Below the pieces are notes generated by a model, which was not told the origin of the DNA, did not search any database, and saw only the letters and a list, made by a program, of their open reading frames with translations. Shown here in pieces: positions 29,215 to 38,931 of a DNA stretch of 64,000 nucleotides. This stretch comes from Microscilla marina ATCC 23134 (GTDB lineage Bacteria > Bacteroidota > Bacteroidia > Cytophagales > Microscillaceae), in assembly GCF_000169175.1 (NCBI RefSeq), contig NZ_AAWS01000009.1:186001-250000 (forward strand), written 5' to 3'. How positions within the stretch are numbered: the first letter of the stretch is position 1; each line of letters starts with the position of its first letter. The translations under genes and the position numbers were made by a program.

Positions 29215-30582
29215 TTACCCCACCAACTCCCGCAAAAACAAACGGTGTGCCTTGCCATCAAAGTAGCCCCGTTCGGCGCTGAACCAGTGCAAGTAGGTAC
29301 GCATATCTTCGGCACTGATGTAGCGGTCGCGTTTGGCGGTAGTTTGCATCACACAATACTGAAAAAATTTCTCAATCCAGGCGGCGCTTACTGGGGCAGC
29401 TTCGGCAAGTTCGCGCCAATTGCCTGCGCCAATGCGTGGGTCGAGCTCCAGCGTGCTTGTCTGCCCAAAAAAGTGTTGCCATAAACGGCGGCGGGTGCCT
29501 TCATCAGGTTTGCTAAAGGTCACCAGTGAGTCAAACCTTCGCTCAAAGGCAGGGTCAATCGCCCCTTTGTGGTTGGTCGCCAAAAAAATCATCCCCTGGT
29601 ATTCTTCCAGTTTATAGAGCAAATACGCCACCTCCTGGTTGGCGTAGCGTTCGTTGCTGCTACCCGTGTCGTTGCTGCGTTTGCCAAAGAGGGCATCACC
29701 TTCATCAAAAAACAAAATCCAATCGTGTTGTTCGGCAAGGTCAAACACCTGGCGCAAACGCTTACTGGTTTCACCCACGTATTTGTCTACAATGCTCGAT
29801 ACATCTATGCGGTACAAGGGCTTGCCTGCCGTTTGCCCCAGTAATGCCGCAGTGAGGGTTTTACCTGTGCCCGATGGTCCCGCCATCAACAAACGATAGC
29901 CTTTGGCTCCCACCACACCTGGTTGTTGACGCACCTCATCATAATGGTGTACCCATTTGCGGGCTTGGTCTAGCAGTATGCCCGTTTTTTCGTCCATCAC
30001 CAAGTCGTCCCAGGTTTTGGTAGTGGTCAGCAAAGTTGCCGGAAACTCCGCCCCGTATTGGGGTTGCCAAGGGGTGTGGGTGAGGAGTTGGTGTTGGTAA
30101 CGAGGGCTAAGTTTGAGTACTGTGTCTATAGTAGGTAGGACATCAGTGGCAGACAAGACAAGTACCCCTAAACGACGGAAGGTATTTTGGGGAAGAAAGA
30201 GTTGCCAAAATGCCTGATACTCGTCACCTTTAGCCAATAAAAAATGTGCCGTGCCCACGCTTGCCTGTAAATACTTGGTTTGAGGGATTTGTACCAAACC
30301 TAATTGATTGATAGCTGACTCGTCGAACCCAGCATCTATAGCCGTATCCAACAATAGGTTCCATATTTCGGGAGCGCTGGCATTGGCTAAAGCTATAGCA
30401 ATGACAAGGCGTTCGTCGGGGCTAAAGGGCAATAGCCATTCATCTTCAGCCTCTGGCAAAGTAGGGCATTGAGGCAACGCTTGGGACGCGTCAGGCTTAG
30501 CCACTTGTTGGCAACGCACTATGAGGTAGCTCACGAGCCACTGTAGCATTGGTGGATATGTTTCGATGTTGATTGATTTCAT
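29215..30582 (-). CDS. AAA+ ATPase of the contractile-injection (Pvc15/Afp15) type
   Basis: 455 aa with an N-terminal helical domain and a C-terminal AAA+ module. It has Walker A GPSGTGKT near 233, Walker B ILFFDEGDALFG, a sensor stretch LATNHKGAIDPAFERRFD with the Arg finger, and a small C-terminal lid. An AAA+ protein of this build is a standard part of extracellular contractile injection systems (eCIS) and helps assembly. A DUF4255 tube protein, another eCIS hallmark, lies 2.4 kb away on the other strand. Sheath, baseplate and spike genes are not in the window, so the rest must be elsewhere. Confidence 0.75.
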   Translation of the reverse strand: MKSINIETYPPMLQWLVSYLIVRCQQVAKPDASQALPQCPTLPEAEDEWLLPFSPDERLVIAIALANASAPEIWNLLLDTAIDAGFDESAINQLGLVQIPQTKYLQASVGTAHFLLAKGDEYQAFWQLFLPQNTFRRLGVLVLSATDVLPTIDTVLKLSPRYQHQLLTHTPWQPQYGAEFPATLLTTTKTWDDLVMDEKTGILLDQARKWVHHYDEVRQQPGVVGAKGYRLLMAGPSGTGKTLTAALLGQTAGKPLYRIDVSSIVDKYVGETSKRLRQVFDLAEQHDWILFFDEGDALFGKRSNDTGSSNERYANQEVAYLLYKLEEYQGMIFLATNHKGAIDPAFERRFDSLVTFSKPDEGTRRRLWQHFFGQTSTLELDPRIGAGNWRELAEAAPVSAAWIEKFFQYCVMQTTAKRDRYISAEDMRTYLHWFSAERGYFDGKAHRLFLRELVG

Positions 30583-30607
30583 TTTCCAATGTGTTTTGTA
30601 GTTTTTT

Positions 30608-31261
30608 TTACTCTTTTAAAATTTTACGTTGTATTTCAAGCGCTTCTTGTAAAATACCCAGCTGTAAAGTGTTTAAAATGACTATTGCTTCCTCAGGGCT
30701 TGTTGCTCTAAAATAAAAAGTGGTAAAGTCAGTCGGATTTTTTTGATTTGCCTGGGGCAATACTTTTATGTAACGTTTACTCCAGGAAGTGGTGTCTTTG
30801 AGGTAGGGAGTATAGTTTTTTTTGAGAAAGGCTGAGTATTCATTCAAGTTTTCAATTAGTTCATGAACCGTGTTTTTCTTGAGTATATATATGTAAGACT
30901 GAGAAAAATCTTTCTTAATCTCTATGTGTTTTATGTACTCTTTTATTGTTTTGCCTTTCATAAAATCAAGTACATGCTTAGTAATACAAACTTTTGTTAC
31001 AGAAACCAATTTGTTTTTTAAATATTCGTATCTAGCAAGTCTGTTTAAACTTTTTTTACTACTATTCTCATTTTTAACATTCTTTCTCAATCTTTTGCCT
31101 CCAATTTCCAGTTGCTTTCCTACACTATATATGTTGCTTTCCAATAATGTATTTAAATACAAAGATTTATATCCAGAATAACTTTTTTGTTTAGTTACTG
31201 TACAGCTTTGGAGTAGGATAATTAAACCCCCACTTACTATAAATTTGACTATATTATTCAT
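30608..31261 (-). CDS. lipoprotein of unknown function
   Basis: 217 aa with a lipoprotein signal: a short basic N-terminus, a hydrophobic run and lipobox LLQSC with Cys near residue 20. The rest is Lys-rich and probably alpha-helical (for example KQLEIGGKRLRKNVKNENS), with no recognised domain. It is sandwiched between the 448-aa gene (5-bp gap) and the AAA+ gene (25-bp gap), all on the same strand, so it is probably part of the same transcription unit starting from the promoter signature at 32678-32705. Confidence 0.65.
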   Translation of the reverse strand: MNNIVKFIVSGGLIILLQSCTVTKQKSYSGYKSLYLNTLLESNIYSVGKQLEIGGKRLRKNVKNENSSKKSLNRLARYEYLKNKLVSVTKVCITKHVLDFMKGKTIKEYIKHIEIKKDFSQSYIYILKKNTVHELIENLNEYSAFLKKNYTPYLKDTTSWSKRYIKVLPQANQKNPTDFTTFYFRATSPEEAIVILNTLQLGILQEALEIQRKILKE

Positions 31262-31266
31262 AGATT

Positions 31267-32613
31267 TTATTTTTTCTGATTTAGGAAACCTGCCCTCACC
31301 ATTTTATTATTAGGACCTATTTTGTGGTACATAGTATTTTCTGCATCATCTGACATATAATTACCACTAATATCTACATCCACATAATAACCCAGGTGTT
31401 TTTTAGAGGCTTTAAATTGCGGTTGTTTATTGATTTCTTTAGTTTGAGGGTTTTGAATGCTTATGGAGGCATACAACTCATGACCCAAGGAAGGCAATTG
31501 ATATTTATTCAATAATTGGTTAAAACTAGCATTAATCGCCTTTTTTTCATTCTCTTGTTTGTGCCTGCTTAGTTGCTCTGTCAAGTTACCCACCACATCC
31601 ATAATCATCTCATCCAGCCCTCGTTTCAACCCCAAGAGTTCGCGGGCGTTATCGCCTAGTTGCTTGCTTTTGCCATCAGCAGACTGCAAATGTTTGAGTC
31701 CTCGTGCTACCCCATCGGCTAGTTTAAGGGCGTCCAGTTGTTTTTTTGACTTGAGTACCGTGTCCAATGCCTTATAAAACTTTTTTACCACCCCCAAAGT
31801 AAGTTTCAACTTGCCTCCTTCAAAGGCAATGCCCGCATATTTGGCAAATGTTTTCATGTCAAAACTACCTCTGACTGTACCTTTCATTCCACCTATTACA
31901 TGAAACTGTCCATTGCCCGTAATAGATACTCCCCAGTTTTTCAAAAAACTATTTTCTTCCTGATATTCATTTTCAGGATCAACCTTTTTCTTGTCCATGG
32001 GGTTACTCTTAGTTTTCCTTTCCTTTTGGTTATGGCGTTGCATATCGGCCACAAGCCTTTGCTTTTCTTCTTCGTTTATCTGTTTAGTGTACGTTTGTTG
32101 TTTTGCCAGTACTTGTTGTTGGTATCTGCGGGCGTGTTTGCGGCGTAATTTGTTAAAGGTAGAACCAAACGCTAAAGCAGCTTTCGAAGCTCCCGGCATT
32201 GCTGTTAGTCGGTTGCCACCTTCTACCGCTTTCAGGTGAAAATCGCGGCAAATTTGGGCAAGTATTTGTTTATCGCTGGCAGGCATTTTGGCTTTGCCCA
32301 TTTCTACCCTATAGTGAGCGAACACCCGATGTACCAGCGCCACTCCCTGGTATTTACTCATCAAGGTCTCAAGGTTGGGCTTTTTTATTTCAGTCACTGT
32401 TTCTGTTGTTTGGACTTTTGCCCTGGCTTGCGCTTGTCGTTCATTATATTGTTTCACTATCTCCTCCCTTTCGGCTTTACGGGCGGCTACTTGTTCGGGG
32501 TCGCGTTTTTCTTTGAGCGCTTCATCTATACGCAAAGGCATTTGATCGTGAGTAAATTGTGGCATCTCATGTTGCTGCTGCAAGTCGTGCTCTGGTTCGG
32601 CATGTGTAGGCAT
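31267..32613 (-). CDS. 448-aa protein in the eCIS-linked operon, unknown function
   Basis: No signal peptide. The N-terminal 130 residues are charged and Gln/His-rich, then come a basic helical stretch (KLRRKHARRYQQQVLAKQQ), a central part with helices that could form a coiled coil (KFYKALDTVLKSKKQLDALK) and a C-terminal beta-rich tail (HELYASISIQNP, GYYVDVDISGNYM). I do not recognise a family. It shares its promoter signature with the Pvc16 gene and is the first gene of the operon with the lipoprotein and AAA+ ATPase, so a structural part or cargo of the injection system is possible but unproven. Confidence 0.55.
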   Translation of the reverse strand: MPTHAEPEHDLQQQHEMPQFTHDQMPLRIDEALKEKRDPEQVAARKAEREEIVKQYNERQAQARAKVQTTETVTEIKKPNLETLMSKYQGVALVHRVFAHYRVEMGKAKMPASDKQILAQICRDFHLKAVEGGNRLTAMPGASKAALAFGSTFNKLRRKHARRYQQQVLAKQQTYTKQINEEEKQRLVADMQRHNQKERKTKSNPMDKKKVDPENEYQEENSFLKNWGVSITGNGQFHVIGGMKGTVRGSFDMKTFAKYAGIAFEGGKLKLTLGVVKKFYKALDTVLKSKKQLDALKLADGVARGLKHLQSADGKSKQLGDNARELLGLKRGLDEMIMDVVGNLTEQLSRHKQENEKKAINASFNQLLNKYQLPSLGHELYASISIQNPQTKEINKQPQFKASKKHLGYYVDVDISGNYMSDDAENTMYHKIGPNNKMVRAGFLNQKK

Positions 32614-32677
32614 GTGGGTTAGTTTTCGTTTGTAAAAATTTCCGACGGCAATACTACACCCAGGTCGCTCTAAAATT

Positions 32678-32705
32678 CAAAGAAGCCACGTTAAAATGCG
32701 TTAAA
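32678..32705 (-). promoter_or_regulatory. shared promoter signature upstream of the 448-aa gene
   Basis: On the minus strand it reads TTTAACG-CAT-TTTAACG-(7 nt)-TTTG, 64 nt before the ATG. Element order and spacing are identical to those upstream of lanA and Pvc16. Confidence 0.7.
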
Positions 32706-32888
32706 AGGAATTAATCGATTGCAATAGTTTTATATTTAAGTCTTAAAGTACAATTTACACTCCTTGTGTCATTCAAATACTTTTCTAAAACCCCTGCTTA
32801 GAGCCTCTCAGATAGGTTTTCAACTTCTTTACAAATTAAATTGTATTTTTTTAATTATTAATATAATTAAAAAAATTGTTTATTACCG

Positions 32889-32916
32889 TTTAACGGACTT
32901 TAACGCCCAAGTTTTG
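32889..32916 (+). promoter_or_regulatory. shared promoter signature upstream of the Pvc16-like gene
   Basis: Reads TTTAACG-GAC-TTTAACG-(7 nt)-TTTG, 115 nt before the start at 33032. With the signature at 32678 it makes a divergent regulatory region between two eCIS-linked transcription units. Confidence 0.7.
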
Positions 32917-33031
32917 CCTTTCGCTTGCCTTTCTGCCTAACCTTGCATCGTCAATTAATTACAAATGGTTGGCAGTGGCAAGTGGCTTTGCCCAACCATA
33001 AAGCAATAGAACCATCTAAACTATAATACAA

Positions 33032-33583
33032 ATGATAACTCCTATACTACGACTATTACAAAGCACTTTGACCGAGCACTTGTCAGCTCAGTTTGCCCGC
33101 AACTCATTTGATGCCTTCAACGTGGTGGTAGACAAACTCGTGAGCCGCGATGGAAAGTCTACCCTCGACCCGGCGCTCAACCAAGTAGTCATTACCCTAC
33201 TCGACATCCAGGAAGAACGCACTGTGCAGCGCAGCCGTACCAGCCACCCTGGGGCACCTTATCATCTCAATTTGACGCTACTGTTATCAGTGCACGAAAA
33301 AGAAGAACAACGTGACCAACAAGATTACCTTAAGGGGATGGAATACCTTGATGCGGTATTGGGCTTTTTTCAACAATACCCTACGTTTACTCCCTTGACT
33401 CACCCCAACTTGCCGGGTAGTGTGGAGTACCTTCAGTTTGAGCTTGCCAACGAGAACCTGCGCGAAAACAGCTACATCTGGACAATGACCGGAGCCAAAC
33501 ACGCGCCTTCAGCGCTCTATAAAGTGCGTAGTGTAAGCGTAGGGACTAAGCAAATGGCAACTCGTATTCCTCAGTTTAATTAA
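33032..33583 (+). CDS. DUF4255 / Pvc16-family tube terminator protein
   Basis: 183 aa with the DUF4255 pattern: an N-terminal helix (ITPILRLLQSTLTEHL), then the beta-rich region VVITLLDIQEERTVQRS, YHLNLTLLLSVHEK, the long helix YLKGMEYLDAVLGFFQQYP and the closing YIWTMTGAKHAPSALYKVRSVSV. Pvc16/Afp16 proteins cap the tube of contractile injection systems and set its length. It is divergent from the 448-aa/lipoprotein/AAA+ operon, with twin promoter signatures in between. Its leader carries a CAACCATAAAGCAATA motif also seen elsewhere in the window. Confidence 0.85.
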   Translation: MITPILRLLQSTLTEHLSAQFARNSFDAFNVVVDKLVSRDGKSTLDPALNQVVITLLDIQEERTVQRSRTSHPGAPYHLNLTLLLSVHEKEEQRDQQDYLKGMEYLDAVLGFFQQYPTFTPLTHPNLPGSVEYLQFELANENLRENSYIWTMTGAKHAPSALYKVRSVSVGTKQMATRIPQFN

Positions 33584-33893
33584 TTACGAGTTAAACAATT
33601 ACGAATTACGAATGAGGAAACCAACAGTAGGGAGCTCTACGTAATTGAAAAATTTGTAATTCTTAAAAGTTTATAATTCTCAAGCAGTGCCTTGCCGCAT
33701 TTCAATTGTTTATACAGCGATTAAATTTGTTTCCCATAGTGCAAGGTGCTGTTTTTTAGTAAGCCAAGAGTCGGTAGTCGGGAGCTACCATAGGCTACCA
33801 ACAATAGACCAATAAAAGAATCAAACTCTAAACCCAACTCAGGGTAGTTCAAGTCATCTACCGACTACTGACTACCAACTATCAACTAAAAAA
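33584..33893. other. spacer with AATTACGAATTACG-type and TACCAACTA-type low-complexity repeats
   Basis: 310 bp without a gene. It contains ATTACGAATTACGAATGAGG and a run of CTACCGACTACTGACTACC directly before the next ATG. Similar wording occurs at 19240-19320 and 19830-19880. Confidence 0.5.
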
Positions 33894-36800
33894 ATGAAAA
33901 CATTCACCCTATTTTGCATGCTCCTCTGGAGCCTTGCCCAGCCCTCCTATGCCCAAACCCAACTTCGGGGGCAGGGTACCAGCTTTGCCATTAGCACGCT
34001 GGCCACTGCCACTGCTTATATAGAAGAAAGTGCTTCTGTAGCAGAGGAAAGCACGTTTAACGACCCCGTAGCGATCATTCCTGCCGATCCGGTGGCTGCC
34101 TGCAACAGTGGCAAGTCGGTAACACTTTCGCCCATCATTATCAGCGAGCAAAGCGTGGGTTCATTTGCCTTGGGCAGGGGTACATTAGTGCTTGCTTTTG
34201 ATCATCCCGATTTTGTGGTAAGCAAGCTGCCCAGGGTAACAATCACGGGTGCTCCTGGCGATTTTCTTGCGCCTATGGTGTCACTCAACTCAGGCAAATT
34301 GTATATAGATTATGATTTTGTGGGTGCCACCAAGGTAGGGGGCATTGTGCTGAGCGGGTTGGAGGTGCGATCAAACAGTAAAAATAAAGGCACAGTAGCT
34401 CAACTAAAACCCATAAGTGGTTATGAGCATTTCGAGGGATTGTACCCCCACGAGGTATTTGCCACCGTACAAGGCATCAATGCCACCACAAGCAGTGCGC
34501 TTCCTGCCCCAACAAATATTGAGGGCTTTGGCGTAGTCTGTGCCGGGGGCAATGGCTTTACCTATACGGCAGCTCCGGTGCCCGATGTGACAGGTTATTT
34601 GTGGAAATTGCCAGTTGGTTTTCTTGCCAGTAGCGACCCACACGCGGTACAAGTAAGCGCAAGAGAGTATTATACTGTCGACAATATGATTATCCTGGAT
34701 GTGGCAACTTCGGCAAGCGTAGGAAACAAGGTTTTGGAGGTCAAAAGCGTAAATGATTGCAAAATAAGTACTACCGCACGCAGCAAAACCATTCGGGTAG
34801 CAGTTCCACCCAATCCCAAGGTAAGCTTACCCGCTACGAGTTTTCCCGACAATGATTTTTCTCCGGTAAACATCACCGTCACCAACAGCCCGGCGGGGGG
34901 AGTAGGCGCACTCCAGGGCGATGGAGTAATAGGCAACAAACTCTATCCGGGGCTACTTTTTCCGGGCACGGGTTACAAGGTGTATTATGAGTATTCAATC
35001 AACAATTGTACAGTGACCGTGAGTACCACTTTTAGCGTGTATGATGCCGATGCCGTTGTATTGGGGCTTGCCACGAGTTATTGCAGTAATGTAGCGGCTT
35101 CTCAAACCGTCACCATTGCCAACCTGAGTTCGGTGTTGGGGGCAAAACTTTACAGCCCTGCCAACCAAGCCATCCCTTTAAACTTGCAACTGATTGGTGG
35201 CGGCAATGATTACCGCTATACTTTTAGCGGTCAAGGTTTATTTCAAAAGTACGGTGCTGGGGCTTACCGTTTCGAGGTAACCCAAGTGGGGGCAAGTACC
35301 CCCATCAAGGTATCTTTTCGGGTGACCACCCCACCTCAGCAAAGCATTGCGGGGGGCAACGCCCAAGTATGCGGCGATGGCAGTACAATTTACAACTACG
35401 CGTCTAGCATTGCCGCCACCACCGATGAATTTGAATGGTCGGCACCCGCAGGAGGCGGAACTTTCGTGGGGGGAATCAATCGTCAAGCAAGCGTAGCCGT
35501 AGTGTGGGAGAAAGGAAATGTGGCAGGAACGAGCAAAATCCTCCGCCTCGCCCAAACCCGCAATGGCTGCACTACCATTACTGACTATGCAGTGAAAGTT
35601 TTTGCCTTGCCCACACCCAGTATTGTAGGGGATTTGAACCCCTGCGCTGGTGAAACAGTGACTTACACCCTTGGCAGTAGCAGTAGTACAGGGGGCACCG
35701 CTTATACTTGGCAGGTAGAAAACGGGCAAATTGTAGGGGCAAGCAATCAAAATACGGTAACCGTCAGGTGGGGCAATATCAATGGCAACCTCAAAGTGAC
35801 CCAAAGCCTGAATGGTTGTACCAAAAGTGCTGAGGTAGCCATTACAATTGAAACATTACCCACCCTGAGTATTGCAGGATTCAACACCAAACGGAGTTAT
35901 TGCGTAGGAGATGCCACTCCTGTGGTGCTCACCCCCGTATTTAGCGGCAATAATACGCCTCCTGCCGATTACCTCACCGCAGGCAAGTTTGAAATCAAAC
36001 GCATAGCAGGCAACAAACCCGCGTCGGCTTCTTTTGTTAGCTTGGTGGCGCAAGACGGAGCCCTTACTGACCGCTGGTTGCCTGCTTTTCCTATTATTGG
36101 GTCAGGTGAAGCTGCCATTCCAACAGATGCCAAAACGAACAAACTCAACCTCAACGCGGGTGAGTACCTTATTCGTTATGTTTACACCAACGCCAATGGT
36201 TGTGTAAACTACTCTGATGCCTATAATATCACCATCGCCCCCTTGCCTACCCTGACTTTTACCGGGCTTGCCGACAGTTATTGTAGTAACGACTCACCTG
36301 TAATGCTGTCAGCGTTCAAAAACGGGGTACTCACCCCGCTTTTGCCCGGTTTTATGGCAAGGAACGTAGTCACGGGTGAAGAAAGGATACTCCAAGGCAG
36401 CTTGCTCAACCCTGCCGACTTTGCGGCGGGCAAATATGAGCTATTTGCAGCGCTCGCGGGCAGCGGCACCGACTGCGCTAATACCTCCAGCCGTGATACA
36501 ACGGTGTATTTTGAGGTCATTGACCCACCCGCCAGTGTAAAAGTCATTGCCGAAAGGCGTTGGAACGATGACACCCTCCGTTTTACTGCGGTTGCTGGCA
36601 CTCCCGTGTCAGGTTGGGCGTGGAATTTTGGCAATTTGCTGGTGAATACGCCCCAAGTAGCTTACCCGGTGCACCCCAATAGGCAAGGAAGCGTGCCACT
36701 ACTGAATTATTCCCTGAGTGCCACCAATGTCGCAGGCTGTAGTGAACAAATCGCCCAAGCGTTCAAGGTAGACTTTGATTTTACCGGGCAGTATATTGTC

Positions 36801-38609
36801 GGTAAAGGGGAGACGAACCCCCGCCCTACCCACTTCACCAACTTGTCGCTGGTAGTAGGTGATTCTATCCGGAGCTATGCCTGGAATTTTGGCGATGGGG
36901 CAAGTTCCAATGCACGAAACCCCGTGCACCAGTACCAACGCCCTGGCACTTATGAGGTAAGCCTTACTATTCGTACCTCAATGGCGGCTTATACTTTGCA
37001 CCGTCGCATTGATATTTTTCCGCTCATCAAAGTAAGCGAAACAACACCTTATTTGACAAACTTTGATACTGCTGGAGGTTGGCTCACCCACGGAACCATC
37101 AAAACAAATAAAGAAAGTAAAGGCAGCAGTTGGCAACTTGTAAATGATGCCTGGCAAATGCCGGGTGGTTATGCCCACCACGAGCAGTCTTATGTAGCAA
37201 GCCCCGCCTTTGACATTGGCCAGCTCACCCGCCCGATGCTTTCTTTCGATTACAAACTAGACACCGATGCGGGAGCGGATGGGTTAGTACTACTCTATAC
37301 CCTGGACGATGGCAAGACCTGGCAACGCCTGGGGGCAGTGGGGCAAGGCATTGGCTGGTACAATACCACGCCCATTTTGGGCAAACCAGGCAATGATTAC
37401 ACTACAGACAACGGTGACGCTCAAGGTTGGTCGGGCAAGATCAAAGGTTGGCGCACGGCACACATTGCCTTGGATAGAGCCATTGCTGGTTTACCCGCTG
37501 GTGTCGACACTAACCTCACCATTATTCGGTTCCGGTTTGCCTTTGGCTCCAACGCTGACAACCCTCCGGGCAACAAATATCAGGGAGTGACTTTTGATAA
37601 CGTCGAAGTTCGTAACCGCAACCGCACAGCACTGTTGGAGTATTTCACCAATCAAGGGGTAGCAAATGCCGCCAGCAAAAGTCAAGTTTTAGCTCAAGTA
37701 ATGAGTAGCAGCGAAACTGTAAGTATTCATTACCACACCAGTTTCCCCACGGTAGATGAGTTCAACAGCGAAAACCCTAAAGACCCCAGTGGTAGGGCTT
37801 TGCATTACGGTTTGCGCAACGTACCCGCTATGGTGGTAAACGGCAGGGTGAAAGATTCCTTGTCAGTGACCCAACTCAAAGACAGCCTACTCAAAAAGAC
37901 CTTGTTGCCAGCGAATTTTACTATCACAATAGACCCTGTGAAATGGCAAAACAAATCGCTCGAAATCTCAGCAAAGATCACTGCCTTAACAGCCTTCAAC
38001 GAGCTTGTTGTTTTTCACGCCGCCATTGTAGACAGTAATCGGGTGGCCAGTGGCACAGGCGAAACCTACGCTCAGGTGCTTCGCAAGATGTTGCCTGATG
38101 CAGCAGGAGTATTTAGAGGGCATGCGTGGCAAAAAGGTGAAGTTCAAAGCCTTGGGTTTAGTTACAACGTGGGACCAACCGCAACAAACTCCAGAAACTT
38201 AAAAGTAGTGGTATTTGTGGCAGACTATCAACGCAGAAACATTTACCAAGTGGCTACGGCAAAAGTACCTGCCCAAGCCAAGCGCGACAATGATGAAAAT
38301 ACGGTCACAGGACTTGTTGCAAACCACTACAAGCACCCGTTGCCCCAGTTGCTGACTGCCTACCCTAATCCGGTGAGGGAAGAAGTGACACTCACCTTGC
38401 CCCAAAGCCTGGCGCCTTCGCCCAACATCCGTTGGCAGGTCATCAGCCTGCAAGGGCAGGTAGTAATCAGGGGGCATTGGGCAAGTCGAACCCATAAGCA
38501 CCAAATCTACCTGCACGAACTCCCGGCGGGGGTGTATGTAATCAAAGTATATGATGCCACAAACCCTGAACGGAACAGCTTTGAGGTGAAGGTGAAGAAA
38601 ATTAAATAG
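33894..38609 (+). CDS. giant T9SS-secreted PKD/Omp28-like surface protein
   Basis: 1571 aa. A signal peptide (FTLFCMLLWSLAQPSYAQ) leads into a long series of beta-sandwich modules with regular Cys pairs (residues 30-900), then a PKD domain near 965-1045 (YAWNFGDGASSN, YQRPGTYEVSLTI). A jelly-roll follows (about 1060-1240; FDYKLDTDAG, VTFDNVEVRN). An Omp28/thioredoxin-like domain comes next (about 1245-1330; ALLEYFTNQG, SIHYHTSFP, VPAMVVNGRV; no CxxC), and a T9SS C-terminal domain closes the chain (AYPNPVREEVTLTLP...LPAGVYVIKVYD). It is predicted to be exported to the cell surface, as an adhesin or binding protein. It is GC-richer than its surroundings. Confidence 0.85.
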   Translation: MKTFTLFCMLLWSLAQPSYAQTQLRGQGTSFAISTLATATAYIEESASVAEESTFNDPVAIIPADPVAACNSGKSVTLSPIIISEQSVGSFALGRGTLVLAFDHPDFVVSKLPRVTITGAPGDFLAPMVSLNSGKLYIDYDFVGATKVGGIVLSGLEVRSNSKNKGTVAQLKPISGYEHFEGLYPHEVFATVQGINATTSSALPAPTNIEGFGVVCAGGNGFTYTAAPVPDVTGYLWKLPVGFLASSDPHAVQVSAREYYTVDNMIILDVATSASVGNKVLEVKSVNDCKISTTARSKTIRVAVPPNPKVSLPATSFPDNDFSPVNITVTNSPAGGVGALQGDGVIGNKLYPGLLFPGTGYKVYYEYSINNCTVTVSTTFSVYDADAVVLGLATSYCSNVAASQTVTIANLSSVLGAKLYSPANQAIPLNLQLIGGGNDYRYTFSGQGLFQKYGAGAYRFEVTQVGASTPIKVSFRVTTPPQQSIAGGNAQVCGDGSTIYNYASSIAATTDEFEWSAPAGGGTFVGGINRQASVAVVWEKGNVAGTSKILRLAQTRNGCTTITDYAVKVFALPTPSIVGDLNPCAGETVTYTLGSSSSTGGTAYTWQVENGQIVGASNQNTVTVRWGNINGNLKVTQSLNGCTKSAEVAITIETLPTLSIAGFNTKRSYCVGDATPVVLTPVFSGNNTPPADYLTAGKFEIKRIAGNKPASASFVSLVAQDGALTDRWLPAFPIIGSGEAAIPTDAKTNKLNLNAGEYLIRYVYTNANGCVNYSDAYNITIAPLPTLTFTGLADSYCSNDSPVMLSAFKNGVLTPLLPGFMARNVVTGEERILQGSLLNPADFAAGKYELFAALAGSGTDCANTSSRDTTVYFEVIDPPASVKVIAERRWNDDTLRFTAVAGTPVSGWAWNFGNLLVNTPQVAYPVHPNRQGSVPLLNYSLSATNVAGCSEQIAQAFKVDFDFTGQYIVGKGETNPRPTHFTNLSLVVGDSIRSYAWNFGDGASSNARNPVHQYQRPGTYEVSLTIRTSMAAYTLHRRIDIFPLIKVSETTPYLTNFDTAGGWLTHGTIKTNKESKGSSWQLVNDAWQMPGGYAHHEQSYVASPAFDIGQLTRPMLSFDYKLDTDAGADGLVLLYTLDDGKTWQRLGAVGQGIGWYNTTPILGKPGNDYTTDNGDAQGWSGKIKGWRTAHIALDRAIAGLPAGVDTNLTIIRFRFAFGSNADNPPGNKYQGVTFDNVEVRNRNRTALLEYFTNQGVANAASKSQVLAQVMSSSETVSIHYHTSFPTVDEFNSENPKDPSGRALHYGLRNVPAMVVNGRVKDSLSVTQLKDSLLKKTLLPANFTITIDPVKWQNKSLEISAKITALTAFNELVVFHAAIVDSNRVASGTGETYAQVLRKMLPDAAGVFRGHAWQKGEVQSLGFSYNVGPTATNSRNLKVVVFVADYQRRNIYQVATAKVPAQAKRDNDENTVTGLVANHYKHPLPQLLTAYPNPVREEVTLTLPQSLAPSPNIRWQVISLQGQVVIRGHWASRTHKHQIYLHELPAGVYVIKVYDATNPERNSFEVKVKKIK

Positions 38610-38931
38610 TCGATAGCATTCAGACGATAGTCAATAGCTGTTCCAAAGGCATAAAGTAATAGTAGTGTAATAGTTAAGTGTAATTTAGTTGATGTGTCCT
38701 GTTTTACCCTCATCATCTATAAGTGAAGTAGCTAGAGCTGATGTTCTTAAATAGTTACCAAGTGAAGGTTAGTGATAGATGAGTAGTTGGTTAAAACAGG
38801 GATAAACCAAGAAGGCAGGTTTACTGAGCCTGCCCTTCTTTTCAATTACTATCCAATCAAATAGATATACCCGCTTTGCGTAACGATTAAACAATCAGCG
38901 AAGCAAAACAATACAACCATAAAACAATCAA
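38610..38931. other. spacer after the giant T9SS gene, with terminator
   Basis: 322 bp without a gene. It holds the terminator at 38809-38844 and, directly before the next start, AATACAACCATAAAACAATC, related to the motif in the leader of the Pvc16 gene. Confidence 0.5.
38809..38844 (+). terminator. Rho-independent terminator
   Basis: Stem AGAAGGCAGG / CCTGCCCTTCT (one bulge) with a 9-base loop and a TTTT tail, 200 bp after the stop of the giant T9SS gene. Confidence 0.8.
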
